Assembly (NCBI GenBank): GCA_034620365.1
Contig: JAQGEQ010000014.1
Coordinates: 40,001 to 104,000 of the forward strand
Direction of reading: 5' to 3'
Source of the DNA: Pegea sp. RAD2-039
Taxonomy: Eukaryota > Chordata > Thaliacea > Salpida > Salpidae
DNA length: 64,000 nt
Positions 47,248 through 59,100 of the stretch are shown in pieces. A program made the translations under genes and the position numbers. The notes below the pieces were generated by a model. The model saw only the letters and a program-made list of their open reading frames with translations, had not been told where the DNA came from and did no database searches. Numbering within the stretch: position 1 is the stretch's first letter; every line of letters starts with the position of its first letter.

Positions 47248-48027
47248 TCATTTCTTCATCAGATCTTTCAAATCTTCTTCTGTTTCTTTCTCAATCTTCC
47301 TCATATCTTCAAGTTCAAGATCAAACCAACTATCTAAAGAGCAATAAAGCGCGCGATGAAATTTCGTAAAAAAGATTTTTTGATTTTTATGAATCAATTT
47401 CTCAACTTGACTCTGAATTGGCCAATATTTGAAATTACAAGAAACCAGTTTATAAGCGCACATAAAATTCGCGTTTTCGTCGTTTGATCCCAACTTCGCG
47501 ATCCAATCTTCATCGAGATTAATCAATCTTGTTTTAGTGGATTGAAACAGCTTTGGATCTGTGTCTTCGGAGTAATCCTTCCTAGCAACATAATCATTTG
47601 CGATGTCGATATGAACGACTTCTGTTGCTTTCCATTCGTTACTAGCTAGCTGATGAACGTTTTCGCTTTCGCCAGAATCAGCTAAATATTTGGTTTTGAT
47701 GGTGATATCAAATTTATCTTTGATATAATCATTTGAAAGAATAGTTTTACTGTCTGGGAAAGTTTTCCAGGAATCTTCATTTATTTGTAAAAGGTCTTTT
47801 GAAAAAAAAGCGCGAATAAAAGGTGGAATCCGCGAATCGAAATGAAATATTTTTTTTGTGTATTGACCTTTTTCGCCCTTTTTCATAAAAGGTTTATTTT
47901 CGATGACTTCGATTCCTTCGCCGCGACCAGTTTCGTCTTTACTCATCTTTGCTACTGTGTGAAGATGAGCTACCTCGAAATCAGATAATTTTATGGGAAG
48001 AACAATTCTGTATTCTTTGATAATCAT
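47248..48027 (-). CDS. PITPNA/PITPNB-like: class I phosphatidylinositol transfer protein (259 aa, single coding exon)
   Basis: One uninterrupted frame matches the PITP alpha/beta fold along its length: MIIKEYRIVLPIKLSDFEVA at the start, ETGRGEGIEVIENKPF, GQYTKKIFHFDSRIPPFIR, ENVHQLASNEWKATEVVHID, NFMCAYKLVSCNFKYWPIQS, QVEKLIHKNQKIFFTKFHRA, and WFDLELEDMRKIEKETEEDL. The length (259) is close to the 270 of vertebrate proteins. It carries PI and PC between membranes in the cytosol. Residues contacting inositol in the family (the KGE(K/R)GQYT-type loop and the K/T/N set) appear kept. Coding is intronless, unlike the neighbouring genes, although an acceptor-like aaatttttcag 11 bases before the ATG may end a 5' UTR intron. 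Poly(A) signal AATAAA at 47175-47170. Confidence 0.95.
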   Translation of the reverse strand: MIIKEYRIVLPIKLSDFEVAHLHTVAKMSKDETGRGEGIEVIENKPFMKKGEKGQYTKKIFHFDSRIPPFIRAFFSKDLLQINEDSWKTFPDSKTILSNDYIKDKFDITIKTKYLADSGESENVHQLASNEWKATEVVHIDIANDYVARKDYSEDTDPKLFQSTKTRLINLDEDWIAKLGSNDENANFMCAYKLVSCNFKYWPIQSQVEKLIHKNQKIFFTKFHRALYCSLDSWFDLELEDMRKIEKETEEDLKDLMKK

Positions 48028-48059
48028 TTCAGAAATTTCTGAAAAATTTGAAGATTTTT

Positions 48060-49530
48060 AACGAAGTATTTCTGAGTTAATTTATTTTAAAATATTTTGA
48101 AATTTCAATTTTTAAAACTAAAAAAATAAAAACAAATTTTCTAAAATGATTTGGTTTAAAGTCAGATCTTTTAATAATTATCATAAATTTTTTATCTTTA
48201 AACTTTTATCTTTATAAATTACTGACTGAAGTACTCACTAACAAAAAAGTTCTTACAAAATATTAATATTATTTAGATTGAAATAATTTTAAAAAGTTTG
48301 TAAAAAACAAACAGTTTCATAAAACTATAAAAACTTTTAATCACTAAATTTGATAAATTGAAATTAGTTAAATTAAAAACTAGAAAACTTTTAGAATAAA
48401 AACTGCTTTTATTAAAGACATCTGAAAAAGATTTTCAAACTGAACAACAATCTTTAATTTCTGCAAAATGTGAAATAGTTTGCAGCAACCAGAAAATTAA
48501 GAAAAATTGTTTCTGCATTTAAACACTTGAAACGATTATTTTTCTTTTTAAATTTTATCAAATATCTAAGAGAAAAAGGAACGTTTTTACAAGATTGATG
48601 ATTTTTTTAAAGATTAAATTAATGATTAATTAATACTAATTTTATTTTCTTGTTTTAAGTTTGAAAAAGATTATTGGAAAAACAAAATAATACGAGATAA
48701 TTTAGAATTGAAATAGAAAAACTAAATAGAATATATTTTTGTAAATTTGTAAATTTTTTGCTTAAAATGAAGAAATAAAAAATATTTTTAAACTTTAAAT
48801 TAATTATTTTCTTAAAAAGTAATTATTTAGTTTTCTATTTTACAGAATTTTTTCTCCAAATTTCTATAAAATGTTTTAAAGGTGCTTAAACGTTTAATTT
48901 TATAAAATTGAAAACTTTGAAATAATTTTTAAATATAGAATTTTATAGAAATATAATTCAAAGCCTAAAATTTTAATTTCTAAAATAAAATTCGAAATAC
49001 TGAATATTTAGAAAAAGCCTTATTCTAGAAGAAAGTAAAAAAAATTAACTTAAAAAAAATAATTTTAATTACTTTAATCAATAAATAAATTATATTTTAT
49101 ACAAAGTACAAAGCAATAAACAGTTTGTCATCATAAATTCTGAAACATCTCAAATTTAATCTTTCATAATTTTAAAGAAAAGTTTGGGAACATTTTTTGG
49201 AAATTGTCAATTTATGGAAGTTTAATTTTGTTGTCTTGAAATTAAAGTGACAAAAATCTGAGTCAGGAAAGTTGCTTGTGATATCAAAAGTGTTTTATGT
49301 TATAATCAATTTAAAATTATAAATAATTGATCAAGTTTCTAGTAACGTCTTTTGGTGATATGGAAAAGTTAAAAGTTTTAATTTGATTTGTTTAAATTAA
49401 TATAACTTCTTAGAACTTATTTTAAATTTAGATCAACAGTCGAATTAATATTTACTATAAAGTTTATTTAACATTTTGTAAACAGCTTATAGTTTTTTTA
49501 ATCAGAAGAAGTTATTATAACATCAAGAAA
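48060..49530. other. about 1.5 kb without a supported gene
   Basis: AT-rich upstream region of the PITP gene. No exon-like segment was seen. Confidence 0.4.
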
Positions 49531-49540
49531 TACCTTTATA

Positions 49541-49800
49541 CCCATATCACCTGTTACCTTAATCAGAGCAAATTTTTTTCTAATAAAGCACAATTAGTAG
49601 TTGGAACCAGCTGCCATCAAACATTGTCATGTCAGAATCACTCGCGTTGTTCAAGAAGAAGTTGGATCTTTATACTTTTGCCAACATTGTCATTTCTAAA
49701 CTGTGATTTTTTTTCCTTCCATGTAATTGTTCACTGTTACATGTTTTGAGGACTACTGAAATGTCATGTACGTTTATTGTAATAAATAATTAACAGTTAT
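49541..49800 (+). mobile_element. LINE 3' end, truncated copy
   Basis: Encodes (with one frameshift near 49570) the ORF2 C-terminus WNQLPSNIVMSESLALFKKK ... FANIVISKL before a stop, then ctgtgattttttttcc and a 3' UTR. The tail differs from the copy at 50490 and ends in aataaataatt. This is the same family as 12170-12510. Confidence 0.75.
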
Positions 49801-49932
49801 CTTGTTGCTGGTTCTATTTTCCATTTAGTCTTTAAATTAATCTTCAAATGTCTTACGCGCGCGCACAACACTATAGGTTAGCAACTAATCAATTTGACGT
49901 TTTGCTCGAAGTTACTAGAGGTCGGCTGGTTG

Positions 49933-50056
49933 CTAAGCATTCGAATGTGATCTTCGTTGTCTGATGTCATCAAATCTTTCAAAATTCTGTTTTAGATTGA
50001 GTACAGAAGCCTCAATAAGGTCCACTCTTTTATTATCTGGGTCGGATATATCTCGT
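49933..50056 (-). other. candidate terminal exon between two LINE copies
   Basis: An acceptor gtcattttag is followed by 40 codons, RDISDPDNKRVDLIEASVLN then LKQNFERFDDIRQRRSHSNA, then a stop. The stretch is GC-richer than its surroundings and helical in pattern. It could be the last exon of an unseen gene or part of a mobile element, since it lies between two LINE 3' ends. Confidence 0.25.
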
Positions 50057-50489
50057 CTAAAATGACTTTATTGAAAATAACCGACGCCGTCGATGCCAGA
50101 CTATAAATATTATGAGATAAATTTGAAAAACAAGAAACTGAAATAGTAAAAAAATTAGTGGTTTTAGATCCAAAATCCTTAAAAAATCATTTGAAGTAAA
50201 ATATAGAAGTATTCAACATTCAATCTTGTTTAAAGAAATTTTGTTGAAAGTAACAAATAAGACAAATATCAAAAGTAGAAAGTTAAGAAAATGAAAGATC
50301 AATTTCAAATTCATTGGAACAAATTTCGAATAATTTTGCAACAAGAGAAAATTTTGAAGTTAAAGAAACTAGAGAACAGGTGATGCAGTCTAAAGATTAA
50401 TCACTTTTCTTGATCTTAATGATCAAATAAAAAAATAAAGATAATTGTAGCAATAATGCGGATATCCCTCAAAGCTTAATAAGTAAATA

Positions 50490-50850
50490 TCACCTGGTAC
50501 ATTGGTCAGAGCAAATTTGTTCTCATATCGTACAATTAGTAGTTGGAATCAGCTGCCATCAGACATTGTCATGTCGAAATCACTCGCGTTGTTCAAAAAG
50601 AAGTTGAACCGTTATAATATTTCCAACATTATCATTTCTAAACTGTGATTTTTTCCCTTTTTATATTATTAACATTCTATGTAATTGTTCACTGTCATAT
50701 GCTTTGAGTGATATCGAAACACCATGTGTTATATCTTTTGCTTTCTATATTTTTGACTTAATAGATGTTATTTGTGAGAATGTATGTTAGTGAGGGGTGC
50801 TCTCTTCAGGTACCCTCCTTCGCATTTATTGAAATAAATAAAACTTATTA
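50490..50850 (+). mobile_element. LINE 3' end, best-preserved copy
   Basis: An open frame of 52 codons ends at the stop 50646-50648 and reads SPGTLVRANLFSYRTISSWN, QLPSDIVMSKSLALFKKKLN, ISNIIISKL, typical of the C-terminus of CR1/jockey-like ORF2. The 3' UTR includes gagaatgtatgttagtgagg, ggtgctctcttcagg and ccttcgcatttattg, then aaataaataaaa. The block from gagaatg onward is shared with the SINE at 61045-61210. The 5' part is missing, as expected for 5'-truncated LINE copies. Confidence 0.8.
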
Positions 50851-51019
50851 TCATAAAAAATTCAAGAATTAATATTTTTAAATAAGTTAGAACTTTCTTT
50901 TTCTACAGGAGTTTCAAATCTTATTTAGATTTATAATATTTTGTGATTTTCAAAACCAAAGTTTTAAATTTTGGAAATAAATTTTTTGATAATTTTTATG
51001 ATTCAAATGAAATAATTGT

Positions 51020-52805
51020 TTAGGTCCAGTGATAAAGATCAAGTGATGAAGATCAAGTGATGAGGATCAAGTGATGAAGATCAGATGATGACGATCAAGG
51101 GATGAAGATCAGATGATGAAGATCAAGAGATGAAGATCAAATGATAAAGATCAAGTGATGAAGATCAAGTGATGAAAATCAGATGATGAGGATCAAGTGA
51201 AGAAAATCAGATGATGAGGATCAAGTGATGAAGATCAAGTGATGAAAATCAGATTATGAGGATCAAGTGATGAGGATCAAGTGATGAAAATCAAGTGATG
51301 AAAATCAAGTGATGAGGTTCAAGTGATGAAGATCAAATGATGAAGATCAAGTGATGATGGATCAAGTGATGAAGATCAAGTGATGAAGATCAAGTGATGA
51401 AGATCAAGTGATGAAGATCAAGTGATGACGATCAAGTGATGAAGATCAAGTGATGAAGATCAAGTGATGACGATCAAGTGATGAAGATCAAGTGATGAGG
51501 TTCCAGTGATGAAGATCAAGTGATGAAGATCAAGTGATGAAGATCAAGTGATGAAAATCAGATGATGAGGATCAAGTGATGAGGATCAAGTGATGAAGAT
51601 CAAGTGATGAAGATCAAGTGATGAGGATCAAGTGATGAGGATCAAGTGATGAAGATCAAGTGATGAAAATCAGATGATGACGATCAAGTGATGAAGATCA
51701 AGTGATGAGGTTCCAGTGATGAAGATCAAGTGATGAGGTTCCAGTGATGAAGATCAAGTTATGAAAATCAGATGATGAGGATCAAGTGATGAAAATCAAG
51801 TGATGAAGATCAAGTGATGAAAATCAAGTGATGAGGTTCAAGTGATGAAGATCAAATGATGAAGATCAAGTGATGATGGATCAAGTGATGATGGATCAAG
51901 TGATGAAGATCAAGTGATGAAGATCAAGTGATGAAGATCAAGTGATGAAGATCAAGTGATGAAGATCAAGTGATGACGATCAAGTGATGAAGATCAAGTG
52001 ATGAGGTTCCAGTGATGAAGATCAAGTGATGAAGATCAAGTGATGAAGATCAAGTGATGAAAATCAGATGATGAGGATCAAGTGATGAAGATCAAGTGAT
52101 GAAGATCAAGTGATGAAGATCAAGTGATGAGGATCAAGTGATGAGGATCAAGTGATGAAGATCAAGTGATGAGGTTCCAGTGATGAAGATCAAGTGATGA
52201 AGATCAAGTGATGAAAATCAGATGATGAGGATCAAGTGATGAAGATCAAGTGATAAAGATCAAGTGATGAGGATCTAGTGATGAGGTTCAAGTGATGAAG
52301 ATCAAGTGATGAAGATCAAATGATGAAGATCAAGTGGTGAAGATCAAGTGATGAGGATCAAGTGATGAGGATCAAGTGATGAGGATCAAGTGATAAGGAT
52401 CAAGTGATAAAGATCAAGTGATGAAGATCAAGTGATGAGGATCAAGTGATGAGGATCAAGTGATTAGGATCAAGTGATGAAGATCAAGTGATGAAGATCA
52501 AGTGATGAAGATCAAATGATGAAGATCAAGTGATAAAGATCAAGTGATGAAAATCAAGTGATGAAAATCAAGTGATGAAAATCAAGTGATGAAGATCAAG
52601 TGATGAAGATCAAGTGATGAAGATCAAGTGATGAGGATCAAGTGATGAGGATCAAGTGATGAAGATCAAGTGATGAAGATCAAGTGATGAGGATCAAGTG
52701 ATGAAGATCAAGTGATGAAAATAAAGTGATGAAAATCAGATGATGAGGATCAAGTGATGAAGATCAAGTGATGAGGATCAAGTGATGAAGATCAAGAGAT
52801 GAGGA
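51020..52805 (+). repeat. 14-bp minisatellite GATCAAGTGATGAA, 1.8-kb array
   Basis: About 127 units of GATCAAGTGATGAA, with GAGG, GAAA, GACG and ATGATGG variants and GTTCCAGTG units. Marker variants recur in larger blocks; for example, gaggttcaagtgatgaagat occurs at 51314 and 51833 (519 bp apart) followed by the same order of variants. The array lies in the 3' flank of the GLYR1 gene, about 360 bp past its stop, and is pyrimidine-rich on that gene's sense strand. Confidence 0.97.
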
Positions 52806-53166
52806 ATTTAACTTTCCTGATAATTATGAAAAAATATTTTTCTATTTTTTTAAACTACTTATTTTAAAACTTCACAAATTTTCGAAATAATTTTATTGAA
52901 ACTTTTCAAATTTCAAAAGTTGAAATTTGAAGCCAAACATCCAAAAAGGCAACAAAAAGACTTTTTCAGAATTCTTTAAAATCATATTTTGATGAATTCT
53001 TTTTAAAAAGAATTTAAAACTTTATAGGAATTTCTTTTGCAACAAATAAAACAACGAAAAAGAAATATTTTTACGACTTCTAAGAAATAAACAAAAAACG
53101 TAAAAAATAACCCTTAGATTTTGCTCAAAACGAAAGAGGTAGAAATAGACATAAAAAATATGAAGA

Positions 53167-56100
53167 TTATTCATTGATAGCTCTGAAGATACTTGTCATA
53201 TCCTTACTTCCATATCCCAGCACCTTAGCTCTCTTCAAAAGCTGCGAAATTATGCAAATAAGTTGATGGTGAAATTATGCAAATGAGGGAATTACTTCGT
53301 TGACGGCGGTGGTGATTGGCAGAGAAGAATTATTTGCGTCAGCGATATCGATCGCCAGTCTCATCTCCGTTTGCTGCATTCGGATTGTGAAGTTGTTGTC
53401 GCGTTCGCCCTGAAGGTAAAAGAAGAAGATCAGGTGATGAAGATCAGAAGATGAAGATCAGAAGATGAAGATCAGGAGATGAAGATCAGGAGATGAAGAT
53501 CAGAAGATGAAGATCAGAAGATGAAGATCAAGTGATGAAGATCAGGAAATGAAGATCAGAAGATAAAGATCAGAAGATAAAGATCAGAAGATAAAGATCA
53601 GAAGATAAAGATCAGAAGATGAAGATCAGAAGATGAAGATCAGAAGAAGAAGATCAGAAGAAGAAGATCAGAAGATGAGGATCAGAAGATGAGGATCAGG
53701 TGATGAAGATCAGAAGATGAAGATCAGAAGATGAAGATCAGGAGATGAAGATCAGGAGATGAAGATCAGGAGATGAAGATCAGAAGAAGAAGATCAGAAG
53801 AAGAAGATCAGAAGATGAAGATCAGAAGAAGAAGATCAAGAGATGAGGATCAGAAGATGAGGATCAGAAGATGAAGATCAGAAGATGAAGATCAGAAGAT
53901 GAAGATCAGAAGATGAAGATCAGAAGATGAAGATCAGGTGATGAAGATCAGAAGATAAAGATCAGAAGATAAAGATCAGAAGATAAAGATCAGAAGATAA
54001 AGATCAGAAGATAAAGATCAGGTGATGAGGATCAGAAGATGAGGATCAGAAGATGAGGATCAGAAGATGAAGATCAGGAGATGAAGATCAGAAGATGAAG
54101 ATCAGAAGATGAAGATCAAGTGATGAAGATCAGGAAATGAAGATCAGAAGATAAAGATCAGAAGATAAAGATCAGAAGATAAAGATCAGAAGATAAAGAT
54201 CAGAAGATGAAGATCAGAAGATGAAGATCAGAAGAAGAAGATCAGAAGAAGAAGATCAGAAGAAGAAGATCAAGAGATGAGGATCAGAAGATGAGGATCA
54301 GAAGATGAAGATCAGGAGATGAAGATCAGGAGATGAAGATCAGAAGATGAAGATCAGAAGATGAAGATCAGAAGATGAAGATCAGAAGATGAGGATCAGA
54401 AGATGAGGATCAGGTGATGAAGATCAGAAGATGAAGATCAGAAGATGAAGATCAGGAGATGAAGATCAGGAGATGAAGATCAGGAGATGAAGATCAGAAG
54501 AAGAAGATCAGAAGAAGAAGATCAGAAGATGAAGATCAGAAGAAGAAGATCAAGAGATGAGGATCAGAAGATGAGGATCAGAAGATGAAGATCAGAAGAT
54601 GAAGATCAGAAGATGAAGATCAGAAGATGAAGATCAGAAGATGAAGATCAGGTGATGAAGATCAGAAGATAAAGATCAGAAGATAAAGATCAGAAGATAA
54701 AGATCAGAAGATAAAGATCAGAAGATAAAGATCAGGTGATGAGGATCAGAAGATGAGGATCAGAAGATGAGGATCAGAAGATGAAGATCAGAAGATGAGG
54801 ATCAGAAGATGAAGATCAGAAGATAAAGATCAGAAGATAAAGATCAGAAGATAAAGATCAGAAGATAAAGATCAGAAGATAAAGATCAGAAGATGAAGAC
54901 CAGAAGATGAAGATCAGAAGATGAAGATCAAGTGATGAAGATCAGGAAATGAAGATCAGAAGATAAAGATCAGAAGATAAAGATCAGAAGATAAAGATCA
55001 GAAGATAAAGATCAGAAGATAAAGATCAGGTGATGAGGATCAGAAGATGAGGATCAGAAGAAGAAGATCAGAAGAAGAAGATCAGAAGAAGAAGATCAGA
55101 AGATAAAGATCAGAAGATAAAGATCAGAAGATAAAGATCATAAGATAAAGATCAGAAGATGAAGATCAGAAGAAGAAGATTAGAAGAAGCAGATTAGAAG
55201 AAGAAGAAGATTAGAAAAAGAAGATTAGAAGAAGAAGATCAGAAGATGAAGATCAAGAGATGAGGATCAGAAGATGAAGATCAGAAGATGAAGATTAGAA
55301 GATGAAGATAAGGTGATGAAGATCAGAAGATGAAGATTAGAAGAAGATCAGAAGATGAAGATCAGAAGATAAAGATCAGAACATAAAGATCAGAAGATAA
55401 AGATCTGGTGATGAAGATCAGAAGATAAAGATCAGAAGATAAAGATCAGAAGATAAAGATCAGGTGATGAGGATCAGAAGATGAGGATCAGAAGATGAAG
55501 ATCAGAAGATGAAGATCAGAAGATGAAGATCAGGTGATGAAGATCAGAAGATAAAGATCAGAAGATAAAGATTAGAAGAAGAAGATTAGAAGAAGAAGAT
55601 CAGAAGATGAAGATCAGAAGATGAAGATCAGAAGATGAAGATCAGAAGATGAAGATCAGAAGATGAAGATCAGAAGATAAAGATCAAGTGATGAAGATCA
55701 GGAAATGAAGATCAGAAGATGAGGATTAGAAGATGAAGAATAGATGAAGACCTGATCTTAAAGATGAAGATCTACCTCTAAGATCTTCTTAGCTTTATCT
55801 TCTAGGAACTTAGTAGAGATTCCAATCATCTTTAGGACTTCCATCACCATTTTAGGATCGATCCTCAATCTCTTCGCCATTGAAAGAGCTTCCGCTAAGG
55901 ATGCAGTAAAAGTCCCAGTGATCATATTAAGGGTCGTTTTCAGAGATGATCCGGACCCCACGTCAGCTTCAAAGATCATTTTAAAGATGAAGAAGATGAA
56001 GAAATGAAACTAACTGTTGAAGACGCTTCTTAATCCGAGTAACTTGAAGCAGGGAGTAAGATCGAGGTATAAAGAGCGATCTCCGCTCGCGCAGAACACC

Positions 56101-59100
56101 ACAGAAGCCGTTTCCGCCTCTTTCAGCCCTCCAAAGAAGGGGCAGTCGAGAAACCTGCCGCCCTGGCCGATAACCATCTGATGATGAAGATCAGAAGATG
56201 AAGATCAGAAGATGAAGATCAGAAGATGAAGATTAGAAGATGAAGATCAGGAGATGAAGATCAGAAGATCAGAAGATGAGGATCAGAAGATGAAGATCAG
56301 GTGATGAAGATCAGAAGATGAGGATCAGAAGATGAGGATCAGAAGATGAGGATCAGAAGATGAAGATTAGAAGATGAAGATCAGGAGATGAAGATCAGAA
56401 GATCAGAAGATGAGGATCAGAAGATGAAGATCAGGTGATGAAGATCAGAAGATGAAGATCAGGTGATGAAGATCAGAAGATGAAGATCAGAAGATGAAGA
56501 TTAGAAGATAAAGATTAGAAGATGAAGATCAGAAGATGAAGATCAGAAGATGAAGATCAGAAGATGAGGATCAGAAGATGAAGATTAGAAGATGAAGATT
56601 AGAAGATGAAGATCAGAAGATGAAGATCAGAAGATGAAGATCAGAAGATGAAGATCAGGTGATGAAGATCAGAAGATGAAGATCAGAAGATGAAGATTAG
56701 AAGATGAAGATTAGAAGATGAAGATCAGGTGATGAAGATCAGAAGATGAAGATCAGGAGATGAAGATTAGAAGATGAGGATCAGGTGATGAAGATCAGAA
56801 GATGAAGATCAGAAGATGAAGATCAGGAGATGAGGATCAGAAGTTGAAGATCAGAAGTTGAAGATCAGAAGATGAAGATCAGAAGAAGATCAGAAGAGGA
56901 GGATTAGAAGATGAAGATCAGGAGATGAAGATCAGAAGATCAAAAGATGAAGATCAGGTGATGAAGATCAGAAGATGAAGATCAGGAGAAGAAGATCAGA
57001 AGATGAAGTTATGAGGATCAGGTGATGAGGATCAGATGAAGATTAACTTATGAGGATCAGGTGAAGATCAGAAGATGAAGATCAGATGAAGATGAGGATC
57101 AGGTGAAGATGAGGATCAGAAGATGAAGTGATGAGGATCAGATGTTTACTTGTTGAAGGTGCTTGATTTCGTTGATGGTGATGGGCGACATTTCAACAAA
57201 ATCTTTGCCAGGTGTCATAAACCGAACAACTCCATGTAATCCATAAGTGTGCTGCAAGATATCTCAGATTGAAGTCTCTAGATGCAGATGTTGATGAAGA
57301 TGAGATACCTCAAACGCTTTTTCAGAATCAGACCAACACGAGAAGATGACGTCACAATTATCAACTAAATCTTTGATACATTTCGCTTGTACTGCTCCAG
57401 CAGAAACGATTCGCGCACATCTAAACTTGCTTAGTTACCAACCACCTAATTTGCATATTAACAACTTACAACATTGGAATATACGACCAGACGGTGACGT
57501 CATATCCGGCTTTACACATGTTCACGGCTAGATAGCAACTAAAATTTTCCAGGCCGAGAAATCCATATCTACGAAAGAGAAGGAGTTAGAACGAGATCAG
57601 AAGATTATAGGGAGTAACTTTTTAGGTGGCTCAGTTGAGCATTGAGATGTGCTTTTAGGGGGTTGTTCGTCGTGCGTCTGTTCGGCAGCAGTAGACTGAA
57701 AGAAGAAGATCAAGTGATGAAGATTAGAAGATGAAGATCAGAAGATAAAGATCAGAAGATAAAGATCAGAAGATGAAGATCAGAAGATGAAGATCAGAAG
57801 ATGAAGATCAGAAGATGAAGATCAGAAGATGAAGATTAGAAGATGAAGATTAGAAGATGAAGATCAGAAGATGAAGATTAGAAGAAGATCAGAAGATGAA
57901 GATCAGAAGATAAAGATCAGAAGATAAAGATCAGGTGATGAAGATCAGAAGATGAAGATTAGAAGATGAAGATCAGGTGATGAAGATCAGAAGATGAAGA
58001 TTAGAAGAAGAAGATCAGAAGATGAAGATTAGAAGATGAAACTATTAGTGGAAGAAGATTAGGAGAAGAAGATTAGAAGAAGATCAGAAGATAAAGATCA
58101 GGTGATGAAGATCAGAAGATGAAGATCAGAAGATGAAGATCAGAAGATGAAGATTAGAAGATGAAGATCAGAAGATGAGGATCAAGTGATGAGGATCAAG
58201 TGATGAAGATCAAGTGATGAAGATCAAATGATGAAGATCAAATGATGAAGATCAAGTGATGAAGATCAAGGGATGAAGATCAAGGGATGAAGATCAAGCG
58301 ATGAAGATCAAGCGATGAAGATCAAGTGATGAAGATAAAGCGATGAAGATCAAGTGATGAAGATCAAATGATGAAGATCAAATGATGAAGATCAAATGAT
58401 GAAGATCAAATGATGAAGATCAAATGATGAAGATCAAATGATGAAGATCAAATGATGAAGATCAAATGAGGAAGATCAAATGATGAAGATCAAATGATGA
58501 AGATCAAGTGATGAGGATCAAGTGATGAGGATCAAGTGATGAAGATAAAGTGATGAGGATCAAGTGATGAAGATCAAGTGATGAAGATCAAGTGATGAGG
58601 ATCAAGTGATGAGGATCAAGTAATGAAGATAAAGTGATGAAGATCAAATGATGAAGACCAAGTGATGAAAATCAGATGATGAGGATCAAGTGATGAGGAT
58701 CAAGTGATGAAAATCAAGTGATGAAGATCAAGTGATGAAGATCAAGTGATGAGGATCAAGTGATGAGGATCAAGTGATGAGGATCAAGTAATGAAGATCA
58801 AGTAATGAAAATAAAGTGATGAAGATCAAATGATTAAAAACTAACATTGTTTTCTTCACTTGCTTCTACTGATTCTGATCTCCTAAACCTTTTACATTCT
58901 GTTTTTTCGTCTGCATCCTAAAAAATATATAAAAGTTCACAGAAATATATTTTAACTCAGATAGTTTGAAAATAAAATCATTCAAACCTCATCAGTCGGG
59001 TTATATTCTGTGCAAGCTTGAACTAAAATCAAAAATAGTTTATTAATTAGAAGACCCACCAGAAAATGTTAATCAAAATTTACTTTCGTTGTTCCAATCA

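Noticed and set aside
55758-55979. A separate 73-residue gene with its own ATG
   Set aside because: The ATG-containing part (ATGATCTTTGAAG) is intron sequence. The rest is exon 12 of GLYR1, with matching phase and family similarity.
57346-57531. Plus-strand 61-residue frame
   Set aside because: It is antisense to GLYR1 exons 8 and 9, whose minus-strand translation matches the dehydrogenase-like domain.
51020-58835. CRISPR array
   Set aside because: The units are 14 bp, contiguous, without unique spacers, and lie in a eukaryotic gene; they are minisatellites.
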